64,000 nt of DNA from JASHUC01 sp035523875 (GTDB lineage Bacteria; Pseudomonadota; Gammaproteobacteria; Steroidobacterales; Steroidobacteraceae), in the NCBI GenBank assembly GCA_035523875.1, contig DATKPY010000002.1:1-64000 (forward strand), written 5' to 3'. Of this stretch, positions 24,106 to 32,365 are shown piece by piece. Numbering within the stretch: position 1 is the first letter of the stretch; the number at the start of each line of letters is the position of its first letter. The notes under the pieces were generated by a model. It did no database searches and was not told the DNA's origin. It saw nothing but the letters and a program-made list of their open reading frames with translations. The position numbers and the translations under genes were made by a program.

Positions 24106-24135
24106 GCAAGCGCGCGGTGTTGATGCGCGCGCGAA

Positions 24136-24600
24136 TCACTCGAGGGACAGAATGAACTTCCAATGCAGCGCATCGACCGGCATCACTGAGAGTCGATTGC
24201 CCGCGCGCAGCAGCGACATGCCACGAAGCTTGCCGCCCGCGTTCGCGCGCAGCTCCTCGAGCGCGATCAGGCGGGCGAGCCGACGCTCGAGTCGCACGTC
24301 GACCATGAACCACCGCGGCGCATCGCGGCGGCTCGCGGGATCGAAGTGCTCGTGCTTGGGCTCGAATGCCGTCGGGTCGGGGTAGCCTTCCTTCACGACC
24401 TCGAGGATGGCGACGATTCCGGGCTCGGCGCAGCTCGAATGATAGAGGAGCGCGCGGTCGCCGCGCTTGATCGAATCGCGGAGCATGTTCCGGGCCTGAT
24501 AGTTGCGCACGCCGTCCCAGCATGCGGTCCGCCGCGGCGCCCGCTGCAGGTCCTCGACGGAGAACGAGCTCGGCTCGGTCTTCAAGAGCCAGTACTGCAT
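24136..24600 (-). CDS. EVE domain-containing protein
   Basis: A 154-residue PUA-fold protein of the thymocyte nuclear protein 1 (EVE) family: MQYWLLKTEPSSFSVEDL, WDGVRNYQARNMLRD, GDRALLYHSSCAEPGIVAI and RWFMVDVRLERRLARLI are the expected blocks. EVE domains bind modified bases in DNA or RNA. The start matches the family; it overlaps the 3' end of the 5-formyl-THF cyclo-ligase gene by 19 bp, so the two are translated from one mRNA. The same pair is common in proteobacteria. Confidence 0.93.
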   Translation of the reverse strand: MQYWLLKTEPSSFSVEDLQRAPRRTACWDGVRNYQARNMLRDSIKRGDRALLYHSSCAEPGIVAILEVVKEGYPDPTAFEPKHEHFDPASRRDAPRWFMVDVRLERRLARLIALEELRANAGGKLRGMSLLRAGNRLSVMPVDALHWKFILSLE

Positions 24601-25193
24601 TGGAGCACCCCTTGTTCGGTCACGACGGCGTCGAGCCGCACGTCGTGCGCGGCGCGCACGATGCTTGGGACTCTCTGGGCGGCGAGCGCGAGACCGATCA
24701 GCTTCGGACGACGCCACCTCCGCCGCAGCTCGAGGAATGCGAAGGCCCGGTCGTAATAGCCGCCACCCATCCCGAGACGTGTGCCGGAGGCGTCGAATCC
24801 GACGAGCGGCACGAACACGAGATCGAGCGAGCGGGTCGCAATCATCTCCCCGTGGGCCGGTTCGAGGATGCCGAGGCGGTTGGCACGCAGGGGCCCGCGC
24901 ACCCGCGCAAAGCGCATGCGCCGCTCACGCCGGCTCAGGATCCGCGGCAGATAGAGCTGCGCGCCCGCGGCGCGCAGCTGCAAGGCGAGCGGTGCCACAT
25001 CGAGCTCCTCGGCGAGGGGCGCATAGAGTGCGATGCGTTGGCCGGCTCGCGGCCGCACGTGGCGTCGCACCTGCGCGGCCACACTTCGAGCAGCGCGGGC
25101 GCGCTCTTGTGGCGGCAGCGCACGGCGCTGCGCGCGCAGCGCCGCCCGCAGCGCCTTGCGTGTACGAGCGATCTCGGGATCGAGAGGAGCCAT
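24582..25193 (-). CDS. 5-formyltetrahydrofolate cyclo-ligase
   Basis: Converts 5-formyl-THF to 5,10-methenyl-THF with ATP, salvaging an inhibitory folate formed as a side product of serine hydroxymethyltransferase. The 203-residue protein has RKALRAALRAQRRAL, IALYAPLAEELDVAPL, LVFVPLVGFDASGTRLGMGGGYYDR. The ATG is preceded by GAGAGGAGC in the leader that follows 6S RNA. In gammaproteobacteria this gene (ygfA) lies immediately downstream of ssrS, as here, and can be co-transcribed with it. Confidence 0.94.
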   Translation of the reverse strand: MAPLDPEIARTRKALRAALRAQRRALPPQERARAARSVAAQVRRHVRPRAGQRIALYAPLAEELDVAPLALQLRAAGAQLYLPRILSRRERRMRFARVRGPLRANRLGILEPAHGEMIATRSLDLVFVPLVGFDASGTRLGMGGGYYDRAFAFLELRRRWRRPKLIGLALAAQRVPSIVRAAHDVRLDAVVTEQGVLQCSTGS

Positions 25194-25266
25194 GGGATGG
25201 GGCTCAGCGAGCCCGCCAGGGCGGGGGCCGCGAGAGCCCGCGAGGGGCCGGCCGGAAGAAGGGAGT

Positions 25267-25459
25267 GCGTCGCCCGCCTGTGCCGTTGCGAACCGTTGCT
25301 CTCGAACCAGAGCAACAAAGTGGGACGAGCTGCAGCAGGTAAGGCTTTCCGCTCTGGGCGGACCTGCACAATTCTGCCGGCAAGCCCTGTGGTCCCATGG
25401 GTGTTTCAATTAGGGTCGAGAGGTAACCCGGCCCGCTCGCGAACACCGCAGGCGACGCG
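25267..25459 (-). ncRNA. ssrS: 6S RNA
   Basis: 6S RNA mimics an open promoter and sequesters sigma-70 RNA polymerase. This region of about 193 bases lies between zapA and the 5-FCL gene, the conserved ssrS position. Near the 5' end GTTCGCGAGCGGGCC closely matches E. coli GTTCGCAAGCGGGCC, and the second half contains GGTCCG..., AAGCCTTA and CACTTTGTTG...GGTTCGAGAGC, in the order of E. coli 6S. The ends close by an 11-bp stem (GCGTCGCCTGC with a GCGGGCGACGC-type partner). The exact ends are estimated from this stem and from the -10 element upstream. It accounts for the 316-bp gap between the two genes. Confidence 0.92.
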
Positions 25460-25465
25460 AGGAGC

Positions 25466-25471
25466 ACTCTA
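25466..25471 (-). promoter_or_regulatory. -10 element of ssrS
   Basis: TAGAGT on the minus strand, seven bases before the predicted 6S RNA 5' end. The -35 box is weak and would lie next to the zapA stop. Confidence 0.45.
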
Positions 25472-25509
25472 CACGATGCGCAGGCTCCGCGGGAGAGATG
25501 GCCGTCGCA

Positions 25510-25827
25510 CTACAGCTCGAGCTGCTGGGATTTCTCGAGCGATTTCTCGACGCGCTCGCGCAGCAAGCGCACGCGGCCGACGACCTCCCCGTCGAGCTTG
25601 CCATCGCGCTGCTTGATCTGCAGCAGCTCGTTCGCGAGGTTCAGGGCGGCCATCACGGCGATCCGATCGAGCCCCACGACCTTGCCGCTATCGCGAATCT
25701 CGCGCATGCGCGCGTTTAAGTACTCCGCCGAATCGAGCAGCGCCGCACGCTCCTCGTACGGGCAGGCAACGAAGTATTCCTTCTCCAGGATGCGCACGCT
25801 CACGCGTGCCGGCTCCGCCGGGCTCAC
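25510..25827 (-). CDS. zapA: cell division protein ZapA
   Basis: Small protein that cross-links FtsZ filaments at the Z-ring. The 105-residue product has VSVRILEKEYFVACPYEERAALLDSAEYLNARMREIRD and VGLDRIAVMAALNLANELL, followed by the C-terminal coiled coil. The GTG start overlaps the stop of the upstream coiled-coil gene (GTGA), so both are translationally coupled. The ssrS gene lies directly downstream, the standard arrangement. Confidence 0.94.
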   Translation of the reverse strand: MSPAEPARVSVRILEKEYFVACPYEERAALLDSAEYLNARMREIRDSGKVVGLDRIAVMAALNLANELLQIKQRDGKLDGEVVGRVRLLRERVEKSLEKSQQLEL

Positions 25828-26054
25828 GCGCCGTGCTCCAGGGTCTTGAGCCTCCCGATCATCGCCTCGACGCGCGTGCGCACTTGCTCGTTCTTGCTGA
25901 GCAGCGTCGCACGCTCGTTGGCCAGGCTCTCGTGCCGCTGCCGCAGCGCACGGTTCTCCTCCTTGAGGTGCTCGGTGGCGGAGGTGAGCTCTTCGATCCG
26001 TTTTTCTAGGCGCCTGAGCTCGAGATCGAGCTGCGCCCGGGTCGTGTCGTTCAT
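25824..26054 (-). CDS. ZapB-like coiled-coil protein (TIGR02449 type)
   Basis: A 76-residue, almost wholly coiled-coil protein (LRRLEKRIEELTSATEHLKEE onward with heptad Leu spacing) encoded immediately upstream of zapA. Proteins of this kind at this locus are often labelled TIGR02449 and are thought to act with ZapA in division. It overlaps zapA by four bases and is divergent from ygfB. Function is inferred from position and structure. Confidence 0.85.
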   Translation of the reverse strand: MNDTTRAQLDLELRRLEKRIEELTSATEHLKEENRALRQRHESLANERATLLSKNEQVRTRVEAMIGRLKTLEHGA

Positions 26055-26141
26055 TTGAATGACTATAGAGCGGCGCTCTCCGTGCGGTCAATGCGCACCG
26101 CGGGGGCGAGCGGGCAGTTCAGGCATAATGACCGCTCAAAG

Positions 26142-26699
26142 ATGCAAGCGGTCGACTACACCGAGATCCAGCGGGCGCTCGTCGAGGCGCACTCCCTCGC
26201 CGAGGCGTCCGAAGCCCACGGCACCCTCGCGGGGAGTCTCTGCACGGCCATCGCCTACCGGTTCGAAGATTGGCTCGCGGACATCCTGCCGGAAGGCGAG
26301 GCGGGTCCGGAGGCGACCCGTGCGCTGCGCGAGCTGTTCGAGCGTACGGCCGAGGCACTGGGCGAGGCGCAGATGGCGTTCATCCCGCTCCTGCCCGAGG
26401 ATGGCCAACCGATCGACGCCCGGGCGACGGCGCTCGGCCAGTGGTGCCAAGGCTTCATCTACGGCCTCGGGGCGAGCGCGCTCGCCGATCCGGCCGGGCT
26501 CTCTGGCGATGTCGGGGAGATCGTGCGCGATCTCACGGAGATCACGCGCGTAGGCGTCGATACTGCCGAGAGCCCGGAATCGAACGAAGGCGCATACGCT
26601 GAGCTGGTGGAGTTCGTTCGCGTGGGCGTGCAGCTCGTCTTCGACGAGCTCGAGCCCCTGCGCGCCGCTCCGCCGCAAACTGACGGAGCACTGCACTGA
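26142..26699 (+). CDS. YgfB/UPF0149 family protein
   Basis: A 185-residue helical protein of the UPF0149 family: HGTLAGSLCTA, LPEDGQPIDARATALGQWCQGFIYGLG and LTEITRVGVD are the conserved blocks. In Pseudomonas YgfB influences antibiotic tolerance, but its molecular role is not settled. A CATAAT hexamer at 26124-26129 lies 12 bases before the ATG, giving a very short leader. It precedes pepP by one base, the conserved ygfB-pepP-ubiH order. Confidence 0.9.
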   Translation: MQAVDYTEIQRALVEAHSLAEASEAHGTLAGSLCTAIAYRFEDWLADILPEGEAGPEATRALRELFERTAEALGEAQMAFIPLLPEDGQPIDARATALGQWCQGFIYGLGASALADPAGLSGDVGEIVRDLTEITRVGVDTAESPESNEGAYAELVEFVRVGVQLVFDELEPLRAAPPQTDGALH

Positions 26700-26700
26700 T

Positions 26701-28095
26701 ATGTCCCGCGAAACGCTCTCGACGCCCGCCCGGGTAAGCTTCCCCGCACCGCGACCGCCTATGCGGCCGGCCAAGCCCCTCGCGAAGGTGGGGCGGAATG
26801 AGTTCGCGCGGCGGCGGCGCCAGCTGATGCGCATCATGGGACGGGAATCCATCGCGATTCTGCCGGCCGCGCCGGTTCGGCATCGCAACAGCGATGTCGA
26901 GTACGCCTATCGCCAGGACAGCGACTTCTTCTACTTGACCGGATTCAGCGAGCCCGAGGCGGTCGCCGTGCTGGTACCCGGGCGTGCGCAGGCCGAGTAT
27001 GTGCTGTTCGTGCGCGACCGGGATCCGGAGCGCGAGATCTGGGACGGCTACCGCGCCGGCACGGCGGGCGCGACGCGCGACTATGGCGCCGCGGACGCCT
27101 TCCCCATCGACGACATCGACGAGATCCTGCCGGGGCTCATGGAGAATCGCGCGCGCGTCTACTACGCCATGGGGACGCACCCGGAGTTCGACCAGCGGGT
27201 CGTCGGCTGGCTGAACGGATTGCGCACCCAGGCGCGCAACGGCCGCCACCCACCCCAGGAGATGATCGCGCTCGATCACGTCCTGCACGACATGCGGCTC
27301 TACAAGTCGCGCACGGAGCTCAAGCTGATGCGCGAAGCGGCGCGCATCGGCGTCGCGGCGCATCGGCGCGCCATGCGCGCCTGCCGACCGGGGCGCACGG
27401 AATACGAGATCGCGGCGGAGATCGTGCACGAGTTCAGCCGCCACCACGCCGACATCTCCTACCTACCGATCGTCGGCGGCGGTGCGAATGCCTGCATCCT
27501 GCACTACCGCGAGAACGATCGGCCGCTGCGCGACGGTGACCTGCTCCTCATCGATGCGGGCTGCGAGTACGAGTGCTATGCGTCCGACATCACACGCACC
27601 TTCCCGGTGAACGGGCGCTTCACGCCCGAGCAGCGCGCCGTGTACGACGTCGTGCTCGAGGCGAACTTGGCTGCGATCGCCAAGGTGCGTCCGGGGAATT
27701 CGTGGAACGAGCCGCACGAGGCCGCGGTCAAAGTCGTCACCCAGGGCCTGGTGAAGCTCGGTCTCCTCAAGGGACGGGCGGCCCGGCTCGAGCGCGACGG
27801 GGCGTACCGGCGCTTCTTCATGCACCGCACCGGTCACTGGCTCGGCATGGACGTGCACGATGTCGGGGACTACAAGGTGGGTGACGAGTGGCGGGTGCTC
27901 GAGCCCGGCATGGTGCTCACGATCGAGCCGGGGATCTACATCTCCGCGTCGCTGCGTGGTGTGCCGCGCGCCTTCCGCAACATCGGCGTGCGCATCGAGG
28001 ACGATGTCGCGGTCACGCGCGACGGCGCCGAGGTGCTCACCGCCGGCGCGCCGAAAGACCCGCTCGCAATCGAGAGGCTGATGTCGGCGTCGTGA
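26701..28095 (+). CDS. pepP: Xaa-Pro aminopeptidase P
   Basis: Removes N-terminal residues preceding proline. The 464-residue protein of family M24B has the creatinase-like N-terminal domain (RQDSDFFYLTGFSEPEAVAVL) and the pita-bread catalytic domain with metal ligands in LIDAGCEYECYASDITRTFP, HRTGHWLGMDVHDVG, TIEPGIY and GVRIEDDV. An in-frame ATG at 26761 gives a length closer to E. coli PepP; the upstream 20 residues are weakly supported. Stop 48 bp before ubiH. Confidence 0.95.
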   Translation: MSRETLSTPARVSFPAPRPPMRPAKPLAKVGRNEFARRRRQLMRIMGRESIAILPAAPVRHRNSDVEYAYRQDSDFFYLTGFSEPEAVAVLVPGRAQAEYVLFVRDRDPEREIWDGYRAGTAGATRDYGAADAFPIDDIDEILPGLMENRARVYYAMGTHPEFDQRVVGWLNGLRTQARNGRHPPQEMIALDHVLHDMRLYKSRTELKLMREAARIGVAAHRRAMRACRPGRTEYEIAAEIVHEFSRHHADISYLPIVGGGANACILHYRENDRPLRDGDLLLIDAGCEYECYASDITRTFPVNGRFTPEQRAVYDVVLEANLAAIAKVRPGNSWNEPHEAAVKVVTQGLVKLGLLKGRAARLERDGAYRRFFMHRTGHWLGMDVHDVGDYKVGDEWRVLEPGMVLTIEPGIYISASLRGVPRAFRNIGVRIEDDVAVTRDGAEVLTAGAPKDPLAIERLMSAS

Positions 28096-28143
28096 GAGGC
28101 GCGGCGGGCGCTCGCCGCGCGCACGCGCAGGGCGCATACCCGG

Positions 28144-29355
28144 ATGGATAGTTTTGACGTGGCGATCGTCGGCGGCGGCATGGTAGGCGCTAGCCTCGCG
28201 CTCGCGCTCGCGCACAGCCGGCTCACCGTCGTGCTGATCGAGGGCGTCGCCCCGGGCTCGCAGGCGCAGCCGAGCTTCGATGAGCGCACGACCGCGTTGG
28301 GCAACGCGAGCCGGCGCATCTTCCAGTCCCTCGGAGCGTGGGAGCGCATCGCGCCGGAGGCCTCCGCCATCCGGGCCATTCATGTCTCCGAAGCCGGCCG
28401 CTTCGGTTTCGCGCGGCTCGACGCGCGCGAGCAGGGCGTCGAGGCGTTCGGCTACGTCGCGGCGAATCGAGTGATCGGCGCCGCGCTGTGGGAGCGGCTC
28501 CGCGCACGCGGGACGGTCGCGCTGCGCGTACCGGCGCGAGTCGAGTCGGTCGAGATCGGTGCCGAGCACGTCGCGCTCGGGCTTCGCGGCGAGTGCGGCG
28601 CGGCGCGGATCGCCGCGCGGCTCGCCGTTGCGGCCGACGGCGCCGAATCGCGCGTGCGCCTGGCGGCTGGGATCGACGCGCACGTCAAGGAATACGCGCA
28701 GGTGGCGCTGGTGGCGAACGTGGTCGCCGACCGGCCGCACGATGCGATCGCGTACGAGCGGTTCACGCGCTCGGGGCCCCTCGCGATGCTCCCGCTGCAC
28801 GACGGCAGCTACACGGTCGTGTGGGCGCGCGCGCCCGAGCAGGCAGCCGAGACGCTCGGGCTCACGGAGCCGGCGTTCCTGAGCGAGCTGCAGCGCCACT
28901 TCGGCTGGCGCGCGGGACGCTTCGTGCGCGCCGGGCGGCGTGCCGCCTATCCGCTCAAGCTCACCCGCGCGAGTGCGGCCGTCGGTGCCCGCACGGTGCT
29001 CATCGGCAACGCCGCGCAGGCGCTGCATCCGGTGGCAGGGCAAGGCTTCAACCTCGGGCTGCGCGATGCGGCAGCGCTCGCCGAGGCGCTCGCGAACGCA
29101 GCGGGCGATCCCGGCGCACCGGAGCTGCTCGCGCGCTTCGCCGCGCAGCGCGATGCGGACCGGCGCGGAGTCGTTGGCTTCACCGACGGTCTGGTGAGTG
29201 TGTTCGGCGATGCGCGGGGTCCACTCGGCCTCGCGCGTCTCCTCGGATTGCTGCTCTTCGATCTCGCCCCGCCCGCGAAGGGCGCGCTCGCGCGCGTGAG
29301 CACGGGCTTCGGCGGCCGCACTCCGCGCCTCGCGCGCGGACTCCCGCTCACGTGA
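28144..29355 (+). CDS. ubiH: 2-octaprenyl-6-methoxyphenol hydroxylase UbiH
   Basis: FAD monooxygenase of aerobic ubiquinone synthesis. The 403-residue protein has the Rossmann motif VAIVGGGMVGASLALAL at about 6-22, the internal AADGAESRVR (DG motif) and the second FAD motif LIGNAAQALHPVAGQGFNLGLRD. It lies in the conserved pepP-ubiH-ubiI order and overlaps the next gene by GTGA. UbiH and UbiI paralogues are hard to tell apart; the first position favours UbiH. Confidence 0.92.
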   Translation: MDSFDVAIVGGGMVGASLALALAHSRLTVVLIEGVAPGSQAQPSFDERTTALGNASRRIFQSLGAWERIAPEASAIRAIHVSEAGRFGFARLDAREQGVEAFGYVAANRVIGAALWERLRARGTVALRVPARVESVEIGAEHVALGLRGECGAARIAARLAVAADGAESRVRLAAGIDAHVKEYAQVALVANVVADRPHDAIAYERFTRSGPLAMLPLHDGSYTVVWARAPEQAAETLGLTEPAFLSELQRHFGWRAGRFVRAGRRAAYPLKLTRASAAVGARTVLIGNAAQALHPVAGQGFNLGLRDAAALAEALANAAGDPGAPELLARFAAQRDADRRGVVGFTDGLVSVFGDARGPLGLARLLGLLLFDLAPPAKGALARVSTGFGGRTPRLARGLPLT

Positions 29356-30596
29356 GCGCGGTTGCGGGGAGCGGCGCGCTCGATGTGCTCATCGTGGGCG
29401 GCGGGCCGGTCGGCGCCTGCCTGGGCGCGCTGCTGCTGCGTACAGCGGCGCCGCACCCCGCGCGGCTCTCGGTCGCGATCCTCGAGCCGAGCCGCCCGGC
29501 GCTGCCGGATGCCGCAGCGCCGCTCGATGCGCGCGTCTCCGCGCTCTCGCGCGCGAGCGAGCGCATCCTCGCCCGCGCGGGGGCGTGGGACCGCATTGCT
29601 GGGCCGCGCGTGCAGGCCTACGAGCGGATGCGCGTCTGGCACCGCACGATCCCCTCCTCGAGCCCGGACGTTCTGGTGTTCGATGCCGCTTGCGCGGGCG
29701 AGCCCGATCTCGGCCACATCGCCGAGAACCGGCTGGTCCAGGCGGCGCTCCTTGCGGCCTTCGAGGAGCGCGGCGGGCAGTTGATCGCAGGGGAGCTCTC
29801 CGGAGTGCGCATCGCGGACGGAGGGGTCGATGTGGAATCCACCGTCGGCGGATTTTCCGCGCGGTTGCTCGTCGGTGCCGACGGTGCCCGGTCCGCGGTG
29901 CGCGATGCGGTCGGTCTCACGGCCGAGACGACGAGCTACCGGCAGCGCGCCATCGTCGCGAACGTCGCAACCGAGCGGCCCCACGAGCGCACCGCCTGGC
30001 AGCGCTTTCTCGGCACCGGCACGCTCGCGTTCCTGCCGCTCGCCGAGGGGTCGAGCTCGATCGTGTGGTCGGCGGATGAGAGCGCCGCCCACACGCTGCT
30101 CGCCGCGACGGGGCCGCAGTTCGAGCAGGCGCTCGAGCACGAATCCGACGCGGCGCTCGGGAGCGTGCGTCTTCTAACCGAGCGCGTGTCCTTCCCGCTG
30201 CAGCGACTCGCCGCGCACCGCTATACGGCGCATCGCGCAGCGCTCATCGGCGATGCGGCGCACGTCATCCATCCGCTCGCGGGCCAGGGCGTGAATCTCG
30301 GGCTCCTCGATGCGGCCGCGCTCGCGCAGGTGATCGCCCAAGGTGTGCGCGAGCGCGAGGATCCCGGCGCGGAGCGCAACCTGCGGCGCTACGAGCGCTG
30401 GCGGAAGAGCGAGACGGAGGTGATGGCGCTCGCGACCCAAGCCTTCGATCGGCTGCTCGCGCACGGCTCCGGCCCGCTCGCGCGGCTCGCCCAGCGCGGC
30501 TTGGGCTGGGTCAACCGGAGCGAGGAGCTCAAGCGGATATTCATCGTCCGTGCACTCGGGCTCACCGGAGAGCTCCCCGATGCCGCGCGCGGGTGA
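29352..30596 (+). CDS. ubiI: UbiI/VisC-like FAD-dependent ubiquinone hydroxylase
   Basis: A 414-residue paralogue of UbiH, with VLIVGGGPVGACLGALLL at the N-terminus, GADGARSAVRDAV in the middle and LIGDAAHVIHPLAGQGVNLGLLD. The position after ubiH matches ubiI/visC, which adds the C5 hydroxyl in ubiquinone synthesis. The GTG start overlaps the ubiH stop. Exact ring position is inferred from gene order. Confidence 0.88.
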   Translation: MSAVAGSGALDVLIVGGGPVGACLGALLLRTAAPHPARLSVAILEPSRPALPDAAAPLDARVSALSRASERILARAGAWDRIAGPRVQAYERMRVWHRTIPSSSPDVLVFDAACAGEPDLGHIAENRLVQAALLAAFEERGGQLIAGELSGVRIADGGVDVESTVGGFSARLLVGADGARSAVRDAVGLTAETTSYRQRAIVANVATERPHERTAWQRFLGTGTLAFLPLAEGSSSIVWSADESAAHTLLAATGPQFEQALEHESDAALGSVRLLTERVSFPLQRLAAHRYTAHRAALIGDAAHVIHPLAGQGVNLGLLDAAALAQVIAQGVREREDPGAERNLRRYERWRKSETEVMALATQAFDRLLAHGSGPLARLAQRGLGWVNRSEELKRIFIVRALGLTGELPDAARG

Positions 30597-30652
30597 TCCG
30601 ATACAGCTCCGATCGCCGCACTTCGATTCGATGCCCGAAGGCCCGGAGTGCC

Positions 30653-30991
30653 TCACGCGAGCGGGATCGCGTCGATCTTCGCCGCGCAGATGAAGTCGTT
30701 CTCCGAGAGCCCGTTGATTGCGTGCGTGGTGAAGGTCACGCGACAGTAGCCATAACCGAGCTCGAGGTCCGGGTGGTGATCCTCGATGTTCGCGACGTGC
30801 GCGAGTGCGTTCACGAAGCTCATGGTGCGGAAGAAATCGGGAAACTTGAACTCCCGGTAGAGCCTGCGCGCATCGGCGGAGAGCCGCCAGTCGGAAGCGA
30901 GCTCCCCGAGCAGCCGCTCGGCGTCCTGCCGCGCAAGCGCGGGAACGCCGCCTTCGCACGGCTTGCAGCGCCGTTCCGTGAGCGCGCTCAT
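30653..30991 (-). CDS. phhB: pterin-4-alpha-carbinolamine dehydratase
   Basis: Dehydrates the carbinolamine formed from tetrahydrobiopterin by aromatic hydroxylases. The 112-residue protein has FKFPDFFRTMSFVNALAHVA, EDHHPDLELGYGYCRVTFTTHAINGLSENDF, with the conserved histidine pair. No phenylalanine hydroxylase gene is nearby, so it may serve another pterin. The start overlaps the ispG stop (ATGA), so it is coupled to ispG. Confidence 0.94.
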   Translation of the reverse strand: MSALTERRCKPCEGGVPALARQDAERLLGELASDWRLSADARRLYREFKFPDFFRTMSFVNALAHVANIEDHHPDLELGYGYCRVTFTTHAINGLSENDFICAAKIDAIPLA

Positions 30992-32241
30992 CCGACTTCG
31001 CTCTCCGCGGACTTCGCCGCGTAGCTGCGCGCCACGTATTGCTCGACGAGCGCCTGAAATTCCTCCGCGATCCGTTCGCCCTTCAGGGTGACGGTCTTCT
31101 CGCCGTCCTCGTAGACGGGCGCCACGGGGCGCTCCCCGGTGCCCGGCAGGCTGATGCCGATGTTCGCGTGCTTGCTCTCGCCCGGGCCGTTGACGACGCA
31201 GCCCATCACCGCGACGGTCATGTCCTCGACGCCCTCGTAGCGCCGCCGCCACTCGGGCATGCGGTGGCGGATGTGGGACTGGATGCGCTGCGCGAGCTCC
31301 TGGAAATAGGTGCTCGTGGTGCGCCCGCAGCCCGGGCACGCCGTCACGAGCGGGGTGAAGGCGCGCAGCCCCATCGTCTGCAGGATCTCCTGCGCCACGA
31401 TCACTTCCTGAGTTCGGTCCCCGCCAGGCTCCGGCGTGAGCGACACGCGGATCGTGTCACCGATGCCCTCCTGCAGCAGCACGGCCATGCCCGCGGTGGA
31501 GGCGACTACACCCTTCGAGCCCATGCCGGCCTCGGTGAGGCCGAGGTGAAGCGCATACTCGCAGCGCGCCGCCAGGTCGCGGTAGATCGCGATCAGATCC
31601 TGCACGCCGCTCACCTTGGCCGAGAGGATGATCCGGTCGCGCGGCAGTCCGAGCTCGACCGCGCGCTCCGCGCTCGTGAGCGCCGAGAGCGCGACCGCGC
31701 TGCGCGTCACCTCGCGTGCGTCGAGAGGCTGCTCGAGCTTGGAATTCTCATCCATCAGGCGCGTGAGCAGATCCTGATCGAGGCTCCCCCAGTTCACGCC
31801 GATGCGCACGGGCTTCCCGTAGCGGCACGCCGTCTCGATCATCTCGGCGAACTGCGGATCGCGCTTGCTGCCGCGACCGACGTTCCCGGGATTGATGCGG
31901 TACTTGGCGAGCGCTTCGGCGCAGGCGGGGTGCTCGCGCAGGAGCTTGTGTCCATTGAAGTGAAAGTCCCCGATGAGCGGCACGGAGATCCCTGCGCGGT
32001 CCAGCCGCTCGCGGATCGGTGCCACGGCCGCCGCCGCCTCGCTCGTATTGACCGTGATCCGGACGAGCTCCGAGCCCGCGCGGGCGAGCGACTTGACCTG
32101 CTGGGCGGTCGCATCGATATCCGCAGTGTCCGTATTGGTCATCGACTGCACGACGATCGGGTGGGGTCCGCCGACGCGCACGGCTCCGATCGTCACGCAC
32201 TGGCTCTGGCGCCTGGGGATGGGTGTGAGCATGGGCCCCAT
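30988..32241 (-). CDS. ispG: (E)-4-hydroxy-3-methylbut-2-enyl-diphosphate synthase
   Basis: Iron-sulfur enzyme converting MEcPP to HMBPP in the MEP isoprenoid pathway. The protein has PIPRRQSQCVTIGAVRVGG, IVVQSMTNTDTADIDATAQQ, ADINPGN-like YRINPGNVG, GVNWGSLDQDLL and the cluster cysteines in TACPGCGRT and VAVMGCVVNGPGE. Two in-frame ATGs (32241 and 32232) are possible; the later one gives an N-terminus aligned with E. coli. It is divergent from gcvT. Confidence 0.95.
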   Translation of the reverse strand: MGPMLTPIPRRQSQCVTIGAVRVGGPHPIVVQSMTNTDTADIDATAQQVKSLARAGSELVRITVNTSEAAAAVAPIRERLDRAGISVPLIGDFHFNGHKLLREHPACAEALAKYRINPGNVGRGSKRDPQFAEMIETACRYGKPVRIGVNWGSLDQDLLTRLMDENSKLEQPLDAREVTRSAVALSALTSAERAVELGLPRDRIILSAKVSGVQDLIAIYRDLAARCEYALHLGLTEAGMGSKGVVASTAGMAVLLQEGIGDTIRVSLTPEPGGDRTQEVIVAQEILQTMGLRAFTPLVTACPGCGRTTSTYFQELAQRIQSHIRHRMPEWRRRYEGVEDMTVAVMGCVVNGPGESKHANIGISLPGTGERPVAPVYEDGEKTVTLKGERIAEEFQALVEQYVARSYAAKSAESEVG

Positions 32242-32365
32242 TCTACCCGCACGGCGCGGAATCGCCGATGCGCGCGGGCAAGGTGGCCGCGCGCGGCAAG
32301 TTGGGCGGCGCCCCGGGGGGGCTGCTATCATTTTGCAGGCTCGCTCGGACGCGGCGGGAGGGTCG

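Noticed and set aside
22323..24155. A 610-codon open frame on the plus strand across the alcohol dehydrogenase and rpiA region
   Set aside because: It is antisense to two well-supported genes, has low-complexity Arg/His/Ala composition typical of GC-rich shadow frames and no domain or ribosome-binding site.
24582..25193. Tetrahydrofolate riboswitch ahead of the 5-FCL gene
   Set aside because: The upstream non-coding DNA is explained by 6S RNA, and no further conserved structure was seen.
32242..32365. Possible glycine riboswitch before the gcv operon
   Set aside because: The leader downstream of the likely -10 is only about 40 bases, too short for the aptamers; nothing resembling the conserved core is visible.
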